Shown here one piece after another: positions 9,322-19,051 of a stretch of DNA of 64,000 bases; positions within the stretch are counted from its first letter, which is position 1; each line of letters starts with the position of its first letter. The DNA comes from Cristatella mucedo (Eukaryota; Bryozoa; Phylactolaemata; Cristatellidae). Under the pieces are notes generated by a model. It ran no database searches. It had not been told where the DNA came from and saw nothing but the letters and a program-made list of their open reading frames with translations. The stretch is from contig WPIO01000001.1 of assembly GCA_009760855.2 (NCBI GenBank), forward strand, positions 16,747,501 to 16,811,500. Reading direction: 5' to 3'. The position numbers and the translations under genes are program-made.

Positions 9322-9797
9322 TTCGCTACTCTCGTCACTATTGGCGCTGGGCGAGTTCCAATCCTTGCTCGCTCCACTTCTCTTGAATCGTGCCGCGACC
9401 ACTTCCGCTCGTGCCGGGTTCGCTGCGTTCAAGGGATGCGCGGCAGCGCATGCTTGCTCCTTCGCGGCGGCTCAGAGGCGATCGTGCAACGGCAAGAGCA
9501 CCTTCTTCTTCCTCTTCTCCTTTGTCTTCTATAGCGACGATGCGTTCGAGCGACGAGCCCAGCCCAGCCGCAGCAGTGCCCGCAATCAAGGTGCTGGCGA
9601 AGCGGTGGAACGCTGAGCGGTTCATGCTCGGCCCTGGCGGCGGCGGCTGCTCGTTCGAGGTGCGCTGTCACCCCGGGGCATCATGCCAGCCGGCGACGTC
9701 GGCAGGTATGGCGGCAGTAGCCGCCCATGCGGCCGGGTCCGGCAGATGCGAATTCCACGCTCGCTGCGGCTACTACTGCCGCTCCGGTCGCAGGTGA
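8907..9797 (+). CDS. Gene 1: secreted cysteine-rich repeat peptide, two exons
   Basis: Exon 1 (8907-9012) codes 35 residues with a signal-peptide core (VLRILLLALAVGLCEAA) and ends in phase 1 at a donor GTAAGG (9013). The intron contains a long CT microsatellite. Exon 2 (9535-9797) follows a pyrimidine-rich acceptor ending CTATAG. The spliced product is 122 residues. After a low-complexity Ala/Ser/Pro linker and KRW, the C-terminal domain has six Cys: C-x5-C-x5-C-x20-C-x5-C-x3-C, with half-motifs CSFEVRC and CEFHARC. Gene 2 at 55357 shares the same exon layout, intron phase, KRW and cysteine spacing. The family is not recognised. Secretion is inferred from the leader; function is unknown (structural, antimicrobial, signalling or venom-type peptides would all fit). 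Confidence 0.75.
9197..9322. repeat. (CT)n microsatellite in the intron of gene 1
   Basis: About 125 bp of CT repeat with three TGTCAT interruptions. It lies between exon 1 and exon 2 of gene 1. Serine/leucine-rich frames here are repeat artefacts. Confidence 0.95.
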
Positions 9798-11090
9798 GAC
9801 GCAGGTGAGATTCATTGAGCGTGCATAGCGGAGCGAGCTGGCCGCCGGAAGGCAGCGGCAATCGGCGACAGTGGACCCCTGCCTCGGTCGACCCAGACGT
9901 GCTCGCCGCCGCAGCCGGCGCGCCTCCAGCACGCTTCGTTCCGATCAATCGCGCGAACGGCGGCCGCGTCGGCACGCGTCTGCGAGCGCCGTCGAGGCTG
10001 AGCGCGATTGCCGGCTGCTGCTTGCTTCAGGCGACGCCGAGCAGTCGCCGCCGCCACCTCCGCCGCTCGGAGCGCGGCGCGCACTGCGCTTCGCCAGCCG
10101 AGTGCCGCGTTGGCAAGAGGAAGTCGATCGCAAGAGGCCGGGCGAGGAGACGACGCCATCTGCGGCGCTCGAGCCCGTCATCACGCCAACGGCGGCCGCT
10201 TTAAACTAGCGGCGGGCGCTCTACAGCCGCATCCGGTCTTCCGGTCTTGGGAAACGTGCGGGCGTGCACGTTCCGCTCGTTATGGGTGCACTTCACCCGT
10301 CGGCAAGCCGCCTGCAAAAGCAAATGAGACGCCCGAGGCGGCGGAAGCGGCGGGATTCGCGAATCGCCGCCTTCTTTTCGGAGTGACACCGCATCGGCGT
10401 CACTCCGAAACACAACGCCACGCAATGTGGCGTTGGCCAGCGTCCCGCTTTCGATCGCGAATCGCGCTGGGCGGCTCCTCTCGAGCTGCAGCGACGCCCG
10501 GAAGCATGCGACCAACGAGCGAGCGAGCGAGCGAGCGGGCGGGCCGCTCCGGTCAGGGCCGCTCCGGTCAAGGCCGCCGCAGCGCTCAGCGAAGAACCGC
10601 CGCCGCCGCCGGTCGTCCGGAGCTGAGCTGAGAAAACTCGATTCCGGCCATCATTCGCCGATCTCGCAGTCCTGACTTGGACGCGACGTGTTCGCGCGTG
10701 CTGCGTTCATGGACGGTCGGCCGTTTCTCGAAGCTCTTCACGCCGCCCCGGCTCTCGAGTCGACGCGAGAGGGCCTCTCGGAAACGTCAAGTCGGCCGGC
10801 AGCGCTTATTGAATAAAGCGAGGATTCGTAGCTCGTTGCCTTTGTCCATGCGGCGGCGGCGGCATCGATTACGTTGCGGGTATCGGTTCTGCTTCTCGCT
10901 TGGTTAGTCCTCAGCGTTTATCCTGCCATTTATCCCCGCCGTCGGGCTGCGTCGATCTGGAGAGAACGCGCACGCCTACGCAACAGCACCAAGCACCTGC
11001 TCTCTCGCCGACCGTCGGAGCAGAGGTCGAGCAGGCGTTGCCAGACGTACATGCCAGCGTGTGCACGTGAGCATGCGACATCAGCGAGCC
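9798..11090. other. GC-rich island downstream of gene 1; 3' region
   Basis: Very GC-rich, with overlapping open frames of 80-200 codons on both strands, mostly Arg/Ala/Ser/Pro. None can be chosen over the others. An AATAAA at 10812-10817 could serve gene 1 if its 3' UTR is about 1 kb. A hydrophobic stretch (VSVLLLAWLVLSVYP) near 10880 sits in a frame without an ATG and ends at a phase-1 GTGAGC donor near 11068; it may be an unassigned exon. Confidence 0.35.
10812..10817 (+). terminator. Possible polyadenylation signal
   Basis: AATAAA about 1 kb beyond the gene 1 stop codon, in otherwise GC-rich sequence. No T/GU-rich element was verified. Confidence 0.3.
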
Positions 11091-11093
11091 GTG

Positions 11094-11265
11094 ATGGCAC
11101 ACTAGGTAAGGCGGTTGCTTTCACGACCTCGGTCCCGAGGTCGTGGGTTCGATTCCTGTGGTGGGCGATTGTTTATCGCCACTGCAAGCGGTGGTGATAG
11201 CCGTAAAGGCTCTTCTGTCGCTATACAAAAAGAGGCTGTTTAATCAGCTAGCATTATTATTATTA
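11094..11265 (+). repeat. SINE B, tRNA-derived, well preserved
   Basis: A-box-like TAGGTAAGGCGG and a perfect B box GGTTCGATTCC lie in a tRNA-like head. The body (GGTGATAGCCGTAAAGGC) is followed by a tail GTTTAATCAGCTAG and ATTATTATTATTAT. The older copy at 3003-3125 matches the head and body. The head resembles a tRNA but lacks a closing acceptor stem, so it is called as a SINE. Confidence 0.8.
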
Positions 11266-11383
11266 TATCATGCGCATGCGCACCAGTGGCACCGGTACCT
11301 ACGAACCAGTGAGCAGGCCGGATGAAAATCTTAACATTTTCTGCACTTACATGAAACGCACGTATGCCCACACACGCACCCGA

Positions 11384-11512
11384 ACACGCGCTCGCGAACA
11401 CACACACACACACACACACAAATATATATATATATATACTGATAAAGAGAGAATGAGGGAAAGAGAGAGAGAGAGAAAGAGAGAGGGAGAGAGAAGGAGA
11501 GACCGAGAGTAA
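11384..11512. repeat. Compound microsatellite (CA)n-(TA)n-(GA)n
   Basis: Successive CA, TA and GA tracts. The encoded charged frames are artefacts. Confidence 0.95.
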
Positions 11513-11708
11513 GCCAATTGGAAACGGCGTCTCAGGGTTTGCTTACCAAGTCCAAAGAAATGGCCGCTCGTTTCGCATGGTTCTTCTAGAAAATTGCACA
11601 ACTAATGTCAGTGACGGGCCAAAAATAATCAAGTGCGGTAAAACACACAGAAAACATTATAAGAACCGTGCACGAGCTGCACATCTTTCTTCTGCTGCGT
11701 TACTGAGA

Positions 11709-11792
11709 TCAAAATAATAATAATAACACACGATACAGCGCCCTCAGAGAACTCAATCTCTTTCTAGGCGCTTTACATGTGCTGCTAAGGAA
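11709..11792 (-). repeat. LINE A 3' tail, inverted against its neighbour
   Basis: Minus-strand 3' tail (AATAATAATAATAACAC then GCGCCCTCAGAGAACTC on the plus strand). It abuts, head to head, the plus-strand LINE A body at 11806. Because the inverted piece is the 3' terminus itself, the structure is better explained by two insertions than by a twin-primed 5' inversion. Confidence 0.75.
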
Positions 11793-11805
11793 ACATGATT
11801 GAATG

Positions 11806-12545
11806 GAATGGTAAAGATACCACATCTAAGTTGGTCCATGCATTCGTGACATCCCGTCTCGACTTCTGCAACTCACTGCTTACTGGCCTACCAGCATGTG
11901 CGATCAGGCGATTGCAGCTGGTGCACAACTCCGCAGCTAGGCTTGTCTGTCGTGAGCGTGGCAGTTGCCACATTTCCCACTTCTCGCCGACCTGCACTGG
12001 CTACCAGTCAAGCAACGGATTGACTTCAAGGTTTTGTCGCTCACTTTTAGGTCCCTTCATTCTATGGCTCCAGCCTTTCTTTCAGATATACTACCCCATC
12101 AGGCCAAGCATCGTACCACCCGCTTTGTGGAATCCAACAGTCTAGAAATACCTCGTACAAACCTCAAATCCTTTGGAGACCGCGCATTTAGTTCGTATGC
12201 TCCCACAGCCTGGAATTCCCTCCCGACCTGCGTAAGAACATCTCCCGACCTGACCACATTTAAAAGGAACCTAAAAACATACCTATTTAGGACAGCATTT
12301 AGCGAGTCCCTCTGATTCGTCCTTGATGTGCTTATGCGTGCTGACACTGTGCATGCTGCCACTAACCACATTCGCATACTGACCCTGTGCATGTCACCCC
12401 TAACCATATTATTCATTTTGTTTGTTTTTCAAGCATGATTTTACTTACCATTCAATTGCATTTCACTTTACAGCAAATGTAAAGCGCCTAGAGAGAGATT
12501 AAGTTCTGTGAGGGCGCTTTATCAAGTGAATTATTATTATTATTA
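11806..12545 (+). mobile_element. LINE A copy, 3' half, young
   Basis: Plus-strand, 5'-truncated. It carries the post-RT coding segment ([59 protein letters not shown]) with a frameshift near 11990 dividing the frame, then the 3' UTR and an ATTATTATTATTA end at 12545. By eye it is very similar to the copies at 23055-23768 and 25680-26398, which suggests a common recent source. Confidence 0.85.
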
Positions 12546-14112
12546 AGTAGTAGCCTGCTCAATAAACACTAAGAATAATATGGTTATGGGGTGACACGCA
12601 CAGGGTCAGCATGCAAGTGTGGTTAGTGGCAGCATGCACAGTGTCAGAGTCAGCACGAATAAGCACATAAAGAGTGAATCACGGGGACCCACTAAATGCC
12701 TGCATAAGTAGGTGCGTTTTCCATTTCTTTTTATTGTAATTTAATGTAATGGATCTCCGTCTGTAACTCTACTAAGCCATAAAGACTATGTGGGTGTTAC
12801 GAGGAGGATTTTTGTAGCGAAATCACAGCCTAAACGGCTTTCGGTACGCATTCGGTAGCCAGCAGACTTCGTCTCACACAACAGAGAGAAAGTTGGAAGC
12901 ATAGCAGAGTCAAGAGAGCAGTTGAGGTAGAGAGTAGCATAGAAATAGCAGCTCAGGACCGCTGAAAAGGATGAGCCATAGTCGGCAGAGGAGAGTAGTC
13001 GTCGTTGCGTAAGAATTGTGGAAGCGAGCTCCACAGTCTAGGACCTGCAGAGCTAAAGCTTCTGTTGCCAACGGTCTTTAAGCGGAGGATTTAAATGTGG
13101 TCAAGTCGGGAGATTTTTTGATGCAATTCGAGAGTGAGTTCCAGGCTTTATCAGAATATGAATGACATGCACGGTCTCCGAAGGTCTCTCTGATGTTTGT
13201 ATGAGGTATTGGTAAGCAGTTAGATTCCGAAAAGCGAGGGGTATGATGCTTAGCCTGGTGGGGCAGTAGATCTGATAGGTAGGCTGACGCCAAATAATGA
13301 AGGGACCTGAAAGTGACGGGTAAAACCTTAAAGTCCATGCGTTGCGTGACTGGGAGCCGGTTCAGGTCGGTGAGAAGTGGTGTAATGTGGCAACTGCGAC
13401 GCTCACGACAGACAAGCCTAGCTTCTGAGATTTGCACCAGCTGTAAGTGCCTGAGTGCACTGGCCAACAGACCAGCAAGCAGTGAGTTACAGAAGTCAAG
13501 ACAGGGTGTCACAAATCCACGGACCAGTTTAGATGTGGTATCCCTGTCTAAAGAAGCAGGAATTTTAGCAATGTTAGGTAGGCCGACTTGATTGTGGAGT
13601 TGGTGTACTCGTCTAACGAAAGGTCGCTTTGGAACATGACACCTAGATTTCGCACAGATTCAGCAGGGGATATGCTGGCAGAACCAATTTTGAGCGTTAG
13701 CCTTTCGAATTTTTTAATCACACTTGGCTTGACCATAACCAGTAAGTTGGTTTTATCCTCATTCAATTTAAGAAAATTTTCTGCCAACCATGTGAAGATA
13801 TCATCAATGCATGCAGCAAGGGAGTTGAGAGAATTCGACGCACTAGAAGGCTGGGAGGGGTAAAAGCAAAGGTGCAACTGAGTGTCGTCCGTATAGAAGC
13901 GAAAGTCTAGATTGTGCTTGGCAATCACATCAGCAAGAGATAGAACATAAAGTGTCAAAATAACCGGACCTAGCACGGAGCCCTGAGGTACCCCATATTT
14001 CAGAGGTTCCTCGGATGATCTTTGTCCATTCACATCGATGCCCTGGAATCTCCCGCTGAGATAGGACCTGAACCATTGCAATGCAGCGCCAATAAAGCCC
14101 AGGCGAGAAGAT
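12546..14112 (-). mobile_element. LINE A copy with reverse transcriptase, interrupted
   Basis: Minus-strand copy in two parts. Part 12546-12726 is the 3' UTR and end of the coding region. Part 13078-14112 covers the rest of the C-terminal segment and most of the RT palm: the minus frame 13548-14123 contains GVPQGSVLGPVILTLYVL and the catalytic region as FYTDDTQ (usual FYADD). A LINE B fragment (12727-13077) splits the copy. The 5' end falls at the same element position as the copy starting at 22452. Confidence 0.85.
12727..13077 (-). mobile_element. LINE B fragment nested in LINE A
   Basis: Minus-strand 3' end of LINE B, homologous to 8046-8345 and 29600-29935. The LINE A sequence on its two sides becomes continuous when this block is removed, so LINE B inserted after LINE A. 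Confidence 0.8.
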
Positions 14113-14689
14113 ACACATCGCATATAGACACATACGTATCTATATTCATATAAATATATAAATATGTATACGTAAATTCGTATGTATTTCTATATTCAAG
14201 AAGGACTCAAGAAAGACTCGGGGATCGGATGATTGGTAATCGGCATAAAAAGCTGCCGAAATATGGAGCAGCACAAGCAGAGATACTCTACAGTGGCAGG
14301 AAGCGTCGCAGGACTCTCACCTGTACAAGCTCACCTGTACAAGTTCTACGTCACTGCGGCGACTCAGCGCTCTTTTAGCGCTTCGAAGCGCCGCCGCCGC
14401 CGTCGCCGCATTGGGCGCGTAGCCGCTCGCTAGTCTTAAGTGGCCTCTAGCAGCATCTGGCGTCCACGTTTTGATCTTGACGAGTGCTCGTGTTGTGGAT
14501 TTGATTACCCTTACACATCTCTCGGATTAACACAGCTTGGGGAATCTTACTTCGCGAGCTGGATCCGGCGAACAGACCTAAAGGGTTAGTAAAATCACAC
14601 CCGCGGGAGCGTCAGCAGTCACGTGTTTTTGCGTACTCAGTTGGATTAAGTGATTTTGGTCCCCTATATAAAGAGAGCGACGTGAAGTA
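14113..14689. other. Low-complexity and unresolved sequence
   Basis: 14113-14210 is AT-rich with CATA/TATA-type repeats. A short frame after a CATAAAAAG box (14254) at 14275-14433 ends in eight consecutive Arg-type codons and carries an exact 14-bp tandem repeat (CTCACCTGTACAAG). The 5' edge of the gypsy LTR may lie somewhere here. Confidence 0.35.
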
Positions 14690-14836
14690 CTGTATGCGAT
14701 TGCAGAGCTACCGGGGCGAGCCACAACAACGTGACTAATCAGAATGGGCCACGCTCGGGCTGCGGCCCCGATCCTACGAAAATATGTCTACCAATAAACG
14801 CGCGTCGTCTGTCTGCTAGAGGCTTTTCAGCACACG
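14690..14836 (+). repeat. 5' LTR remnant of Ty3/gypsy element
   Basis: Alignable by eye with 18908-19051: GCGATTGCAGAGCTACC against GCGATAGCAGAGCTACC, then CCAATCAGAAT-like, AATAAACGCG-like and CTGCTA...CTTTT blocks. A TATATAAAG box lies just upstream at 14663 and could be the LTR promoter, so the true LTR starts further left. Confidence 0.75.
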
Positions 14837-14842
14837 GTGGCA

Positions 14843-15790
14843 GTATGGAATTCTATAGTATCCCCCTGACTATCACCAAGACTGAAGAAATAGCTATGTG
14901 TAACGCTCCAGCGCGGTTTATATTTGACGAGCCGGCGTTATGGCCCGCGTAGCGAAACCGTTTCGGCATTAGGTGACCGATACGAAGCCGATGGCGGTGG
15001 GACGGGATGTACAGATACGTACACTGTGGTACCCATGGGAGCGCAAACCGAAGCAACACTCGACACCTTTAACTGTGAGGTCGATCAAGTGCAGACGTTG
15101 GATGCCATCTTGGGCAGAGTTGAGGATTACTTCATACTGCGTAGGAATATCATCAGCGATCAGGCCATGTTAACCGGCGCTGTCAACGCCCAGGTGATTC
15201 TACCGAGGCAGTTAAATGCGCAGTCCGTGGTTTAGATTTGCACTGCGAATATGAGGCGGTGAAAAACGAGTTAATCTGAGATTGACTGGTTGTGAGCTTG
15301 TTGGACCTCAAACCTTCAGAAGCGCTGCAACTGATCCCAAACCTCACCAAACTATGGCGGTACAAAAGACGCGCCGGTCGGAGACGGCGAAGTCACAACT
15401 AAGCGTGAGCTGCCAGACGTAAACGAACGAGACGACGAGCGCTACGAGCAGCGTTGGCAGAGACTGTGTACGTTGCCTGCCCGCCCGCGATCCCGCAATG
15501 ACAGGGGCCGCCTGCCGGTCAGCAGGTAGCGCCTCGAGCCTCTCCTGGTGGGCGGCCCTGGCGGGCGCCCGTAGCGGGTGACGGCGGCGGCGGAGGCAGC
15601 GGCGGCACTGCTGAGCAGCCTCGATCGGGAGAGCATTAGCACTCGCTGCGGCAAGAGCGAGAGGCTCACTCACTCATTTGACGCTCGACGTATCGGTGGC
15701 TAGCTGCGTCGTCAGAGCTCCGAGCTGGTTGCGCTGGTCGTCAAATCAAACCATCTCCTAGAGGGAATTTCGTAGCGCTGCGCGCGTTTC
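14843..15790 (+). pseudogene. gag remnant of gypsy element
   Basis: The frame around 15056-15235 reads as a gag capsid segment (DAILGRVEDYFILRRNI, typical of insect and invertebrate gypsy gag). Stops follow at 15233 and later. The region 15366-15760 is GC-rich and poorly recognisable, and a C-x2-C trace at about 15827 may be what remains of a zinc knuckle before the protease. On the minus strand this stretch also opens 109 codons, which I read as a shadow. Confidence 0.6.
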
Positions 15791-15816
15791 TCACCCCAGG
15801 GCGCGCTTCCCAGCAT

Positions 15817-16197
15817 GTGACCGCCGTTGCAATAGCTGCCAAAGGCTTCTCTATCTACAACGCTGTGCCTTGTAAATCACGCGATGTACCGAAGGCTGAA
15901 GTAAAAGAGGCGGCTGAATCCGATGATGCGAGTTATAACGTGGATACTGTTACGAAGCTTGTAGCTGAGGAGTGCCAGTTGGTGAGGATATCAAGACCAT
16001 GGCAAGTAGATTTGTTCGGGTGTGGAATAGCCATTCCGTTGAAAATAGATAGTGGCGCTGACGTAACTGTTATTACGGAAGACACATATGCTGGACTACG
16101 ACGACCACCTCGTCTCGAGACTACAGCGGCAAAAGCATACAGTTTCAGAAACCGCTTGGCCTGTATGGGCATCTTCAAAGTGAGGTTAAAGCGGTAA
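15817..16197 (+). pseudogene. Aspartic protease remnant (gypsy pol)
   Basis: 126-codon frame with the retropepsin active-site motif (IDSGADVTVI) near residue 79, followed by the flap region. It closes at a stop at 16195. Located between gag and RT as expected. Confidence 0.8.
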
Positions 16198-16459
16198 GTA
16201 ATGATGTATCTGTTGCCGTTCTACGTACTCGCTGGCCAGGGCAAGAAGTAACCCTCTCAGGCGACAAGATCGCATGCGACTGATCATGTTCAGCATAGAG
16301 GAGACTATTCTCCGTGATCTGGTGGTTGGAGAGATTGGATTATTGCAATTCCTGTCGATAAATGTTCATCTCAAACCAAATGCAGAACTATACTGCATAC
16401 AAACAGCTTGCCGCATATCAAGACTTCTTTGCGTACAGGACGAACTCCTTCGAATCGAT

Positions 16460-17160
16460 CAGAACGGTATCGTCAAACGTGTATCGTAAGCAACCGAGTG
16501 GTGCTATCCAATCATACCGGTCCTGAAGCCCGACGGCAAAGTGCGCCTTACGCTGAATTCAAGCGCTTAAATCAAGCTGTGGTTCATGAAAAAATACGTA
16601 TTACTACGCTTGATAAGATTTTGCCAAAGCTTGGTTGTGCTACGCTGTTCTCTGAGTGCGATGGGCCCGGCGGATTTTGGGCTATTCCATTGTCCCATTT
16701 GAACACTCTCTTAACGAATTTTACAAGACGGTTCGGACGATATCTTCTGTCACCGGCTGCGCTTTGACATCACCAGCACGCCATAGATCTTTCGGCAGCT
16801 GATGTACGACTTCTCGGGTGATATTTTTAAGGTGCAACCGTTTACATGAATGATTTTTTGGCATTCGGATCCACGGTAGCTAAGCACGATGATCGATCGT
16901 GTCGCATCATTTCAGCCATCATATCAAATTCGGGCCTGAAGTTAAATAGAGACACGTGTACTTTCCTCCAGCCTACTTTGACGTTCTTACGGCATGTTAA
17001 TGCAACGGCGTCCAACCATCAGACGACAACACAGAAGCCATCAACGACTTTCCTGATCCGACTAACACAGCTGAGCTGAAGCGATGCCTTGGTATGATGA
17101 ACTACCTCGGCCGATTGGTGCCGAATCTGGCCACTGTCTTAAAACCACTAAACGACCTTC
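16460..17160 (+). pseudogene. Reverse transcriptase remnant (gypsy pol)
   Basis: Recognisable in pieces across frames: PVLKPDGKVRLT-like at about 16520, LDKILPKLGCATLFSECD at about 16610, the palm motif read here as VYMNDFLAFGS (usual YxDD altered to YMND) at about 16842, then ELKRCLGMMNYLGR at about 17077. Stops and frame changes separate them. Confidence 0.8.
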
Positions 17161-17865
17161 AGTCTTCAAGCCGCCGTTCTGTTGCAGTGTCGTGGAACGG
17201 AACGTGAGCAAGAGGTGTGACCTGTCGCATTTGCATCCCGCAAGTTGTCAGGTGCCGAAACAAAATACGCACAGATCGGAAAGAGGTTCGTGTGATGGTG
17301 CGAGCGGGCATGCGAGAAATGCAGTCAGTTCTTTTTTGGCTTGCCTTTGTTCGAGCTTCGCACTGACCAGAAACCTCTTACTCCGTTACTAATTACTAGG
17401 GACCTTGTCCAGGTCCCGGTTGGATGCCAATCCCTATTGAACTGAACGATACGTTCTAACCCTTGCGCCGTGTATGTACCAGGGAGGACCCAGGTGGTAG
17501 CTGATACGCTGTCAAGCATGCCATTGCCTAGGGGCGAGGAACATAACCCCGTCGAAGCCGTTCAGTTGCAGGTAAACACCGTCATTGCTAAATCACTTTC
17601 AGTATCTCGCTTGAGTGAAGTAAAGCAGTCTTCCGCTGACGACATCGAGTTACAAGCTGTTGTTGAGTATACGCCGGCTGGGTGGCCTAAATCGAGCAAG
17701 GGCCCACAAAAAAAACCTTGCGGAAGTACCTCGTCATCAGTAGCCATCTTTTTGTTTCGAATAATTGACTACTGTACGACGATCGCAGTTATAGCTCTCA
17801 AAGCCTCTAGGCTTTTCTGCTGGAGCGTATCCACGACGGCCACCAGGGGGCGTGACCGAATGTAG
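17161..17865 (+). pseudogene. RNase H and linker remnant (gypsy pol)
   Basis: A segment near 17225-17290 reads, with a frame change, as the FASRKLSGAETKYAQIGKE block of gypsy RNase H. The frame at 17470-17865 begins VYVPGRTQVVADTLS, the conserved RNase H to integrase linker. Confidence 0.75.
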
Positions 17866-18660
17866 GGACTGAGCAAGGTCGTGTGTTTAATGGCTAGACA
17901 TTAGCCAGGACGTTAAGTAATTTGTCGATTCTTGCAGCTTCTGTCAAAACAACCAGAGGAAACATCCGCATGAGCTACTCATTCCAAGACTGTTGCTTAA
18001 TGTTGGAAGTCGCAGGCGATCTCTTCGGACGCGAGGGACGACAGCACCCCTTTGCAGCCGACTTTTACCCCCGATATATGTAAGTCACATCATTATCAAA
18101 ATTGACAACCAAAGAAGTTGTTTCCGAACTGAGACTACATTTCCTCGCTAGGGCATACCAGAGTCATTGCAGTCTGAAAATGGTCCACAATTCTCATCTC
18201 ATGAATTTGGTGATATCGCGAGACGATGTGGATTCAATAACGTTAAGACCAGCCCATACTTTCCACAAGCTACCGGAGAAGTGAAAGAGCTGTGCAAACA
18301 GCCAAATCTATTGGGAGGCAGCCTGGTCCGTGTCTCACTCTAATGATTCAGACGCCTTGCACCTCTACAATCTTCAGCCCAGCACAATTGAATATGGGAT
18401 GACAGATTAGAACGACGTTGCCCGTTGTCCCTCGGCACGTCGAACCACGATGGCCGGAAAACTAGACTGTGAAACTCAACAACGACCGTGCAAAAGAGCT
18501 GCAGCAGCACTACCGCAATCACCATTATTCTGCTCCTTTACTTCCGCCTCTTCAACTCGGCCAGCAAGTATTAATGCAGACTGATGGCGAAAACGGAGCA
18601 CAGGTGTAACGTTGAAGACTCAAGTGGCTACATCTCGGTCGTTTGTCGTGTAGACGGACA
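17866..18660 (+). pseudogene. Integrase remnant (gypsy pol)
   Basis: Around 17825-17885 lies a trace of the integrase zinc-binding start. The core shows VAGDLFG near 18005 (first catalytic Asp) and, after a frame change, NGPQFSSHEFGDIARR near 18185, with the residue before NG being Glu instead of the usual Asp. SPYFPQATGEV near 18255 holds the third acidic residue. Confidence 0.75.
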
Positions 18661-18907
18661 ATGGCAGCACACTTCGGCGGAACAGTAGGCATCTTCTACC
18701 AATCGACGTCAATTTTTGGTCACTAACAGCGAATCTCCTGGCGCTTCCCTACATCTACCGAACCCTACAACGGCAGTACAAGATCAGTCTTAAAGTATAG
18801 CAAATGAGACGCTCAAGAGCACATGACAACAACGTCTGGCAGGGCGGTAAAGCCAGTTCGAAGACTACATCTTTGAAAACGTGACTGTTCCTATTTGGGG
18901 GGAATTC

Positions 18908-19051
18908 GCGATAGCAGAGCTACCAGAGCCACGACAACTTGACCAATCAGAATAAGCCACGCTGTGGATGCCGCCCGCCCGGTTCAACCAATAACATGTC
19001 TGACAGTAAACGCGTGTTGTGTATCTGCTATCAGCTTTTAATTAATCTGTG
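18908..19051 (+). repeat. 3' LTR remnant of Ty3/gypsy element
   Basis: Counterpart of 14690-14836. Shares the GAGCTACC, CCAATCAGAAT and AAACGCG blocks at similar spacing with clear divergence. Similarity may continue to about 19080. Confidence 0.75.

Larger units (their letters stand above)
14690..19051 (+). mobile_element. Ty3/gypsy LTR retrotransposon, decayed
   Basis: A 4.4-kb element with an LTR remnant at each end and gag, protease, reverse transcriptase, RNase H and integrase remnants in the usual Ty3/gypsy order. The LTRs differ at many sites and each domain is broken by stops or frameshifts, so the insertion is old and inactive. No envelope-like frame is seen between integrase and the 3' LTR. 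Confidence 0.85.

Noticed and set aside
9815..10631. Frames of 110-207 codons downstream of gene 1
   Set aside because: Both strands are open in several frames with Arg/Ala/Pro composition; none can be preferred.
11094..11165. Possible tRNA gene
   Set aside because: A- and B-box-like strings are present, but no acceptor or anticodon stem closes and a SINE body and tail follow.
10874..11197. Hydrophobic leader-like frame
   Set aside because: The frame starts at TTG with no ATG; kept only as a note in the island entry because a phase-1 donor follows.
13313..13863. Plus frames antisense to the LINE at 12.5-14.1 kb
   Set aside because: They are shadows of the LINE coding region; the same applies to plus frames over 43.2-43.8 kb and minus frames over 23.0-23.3 and 25.6-25.9 kb.
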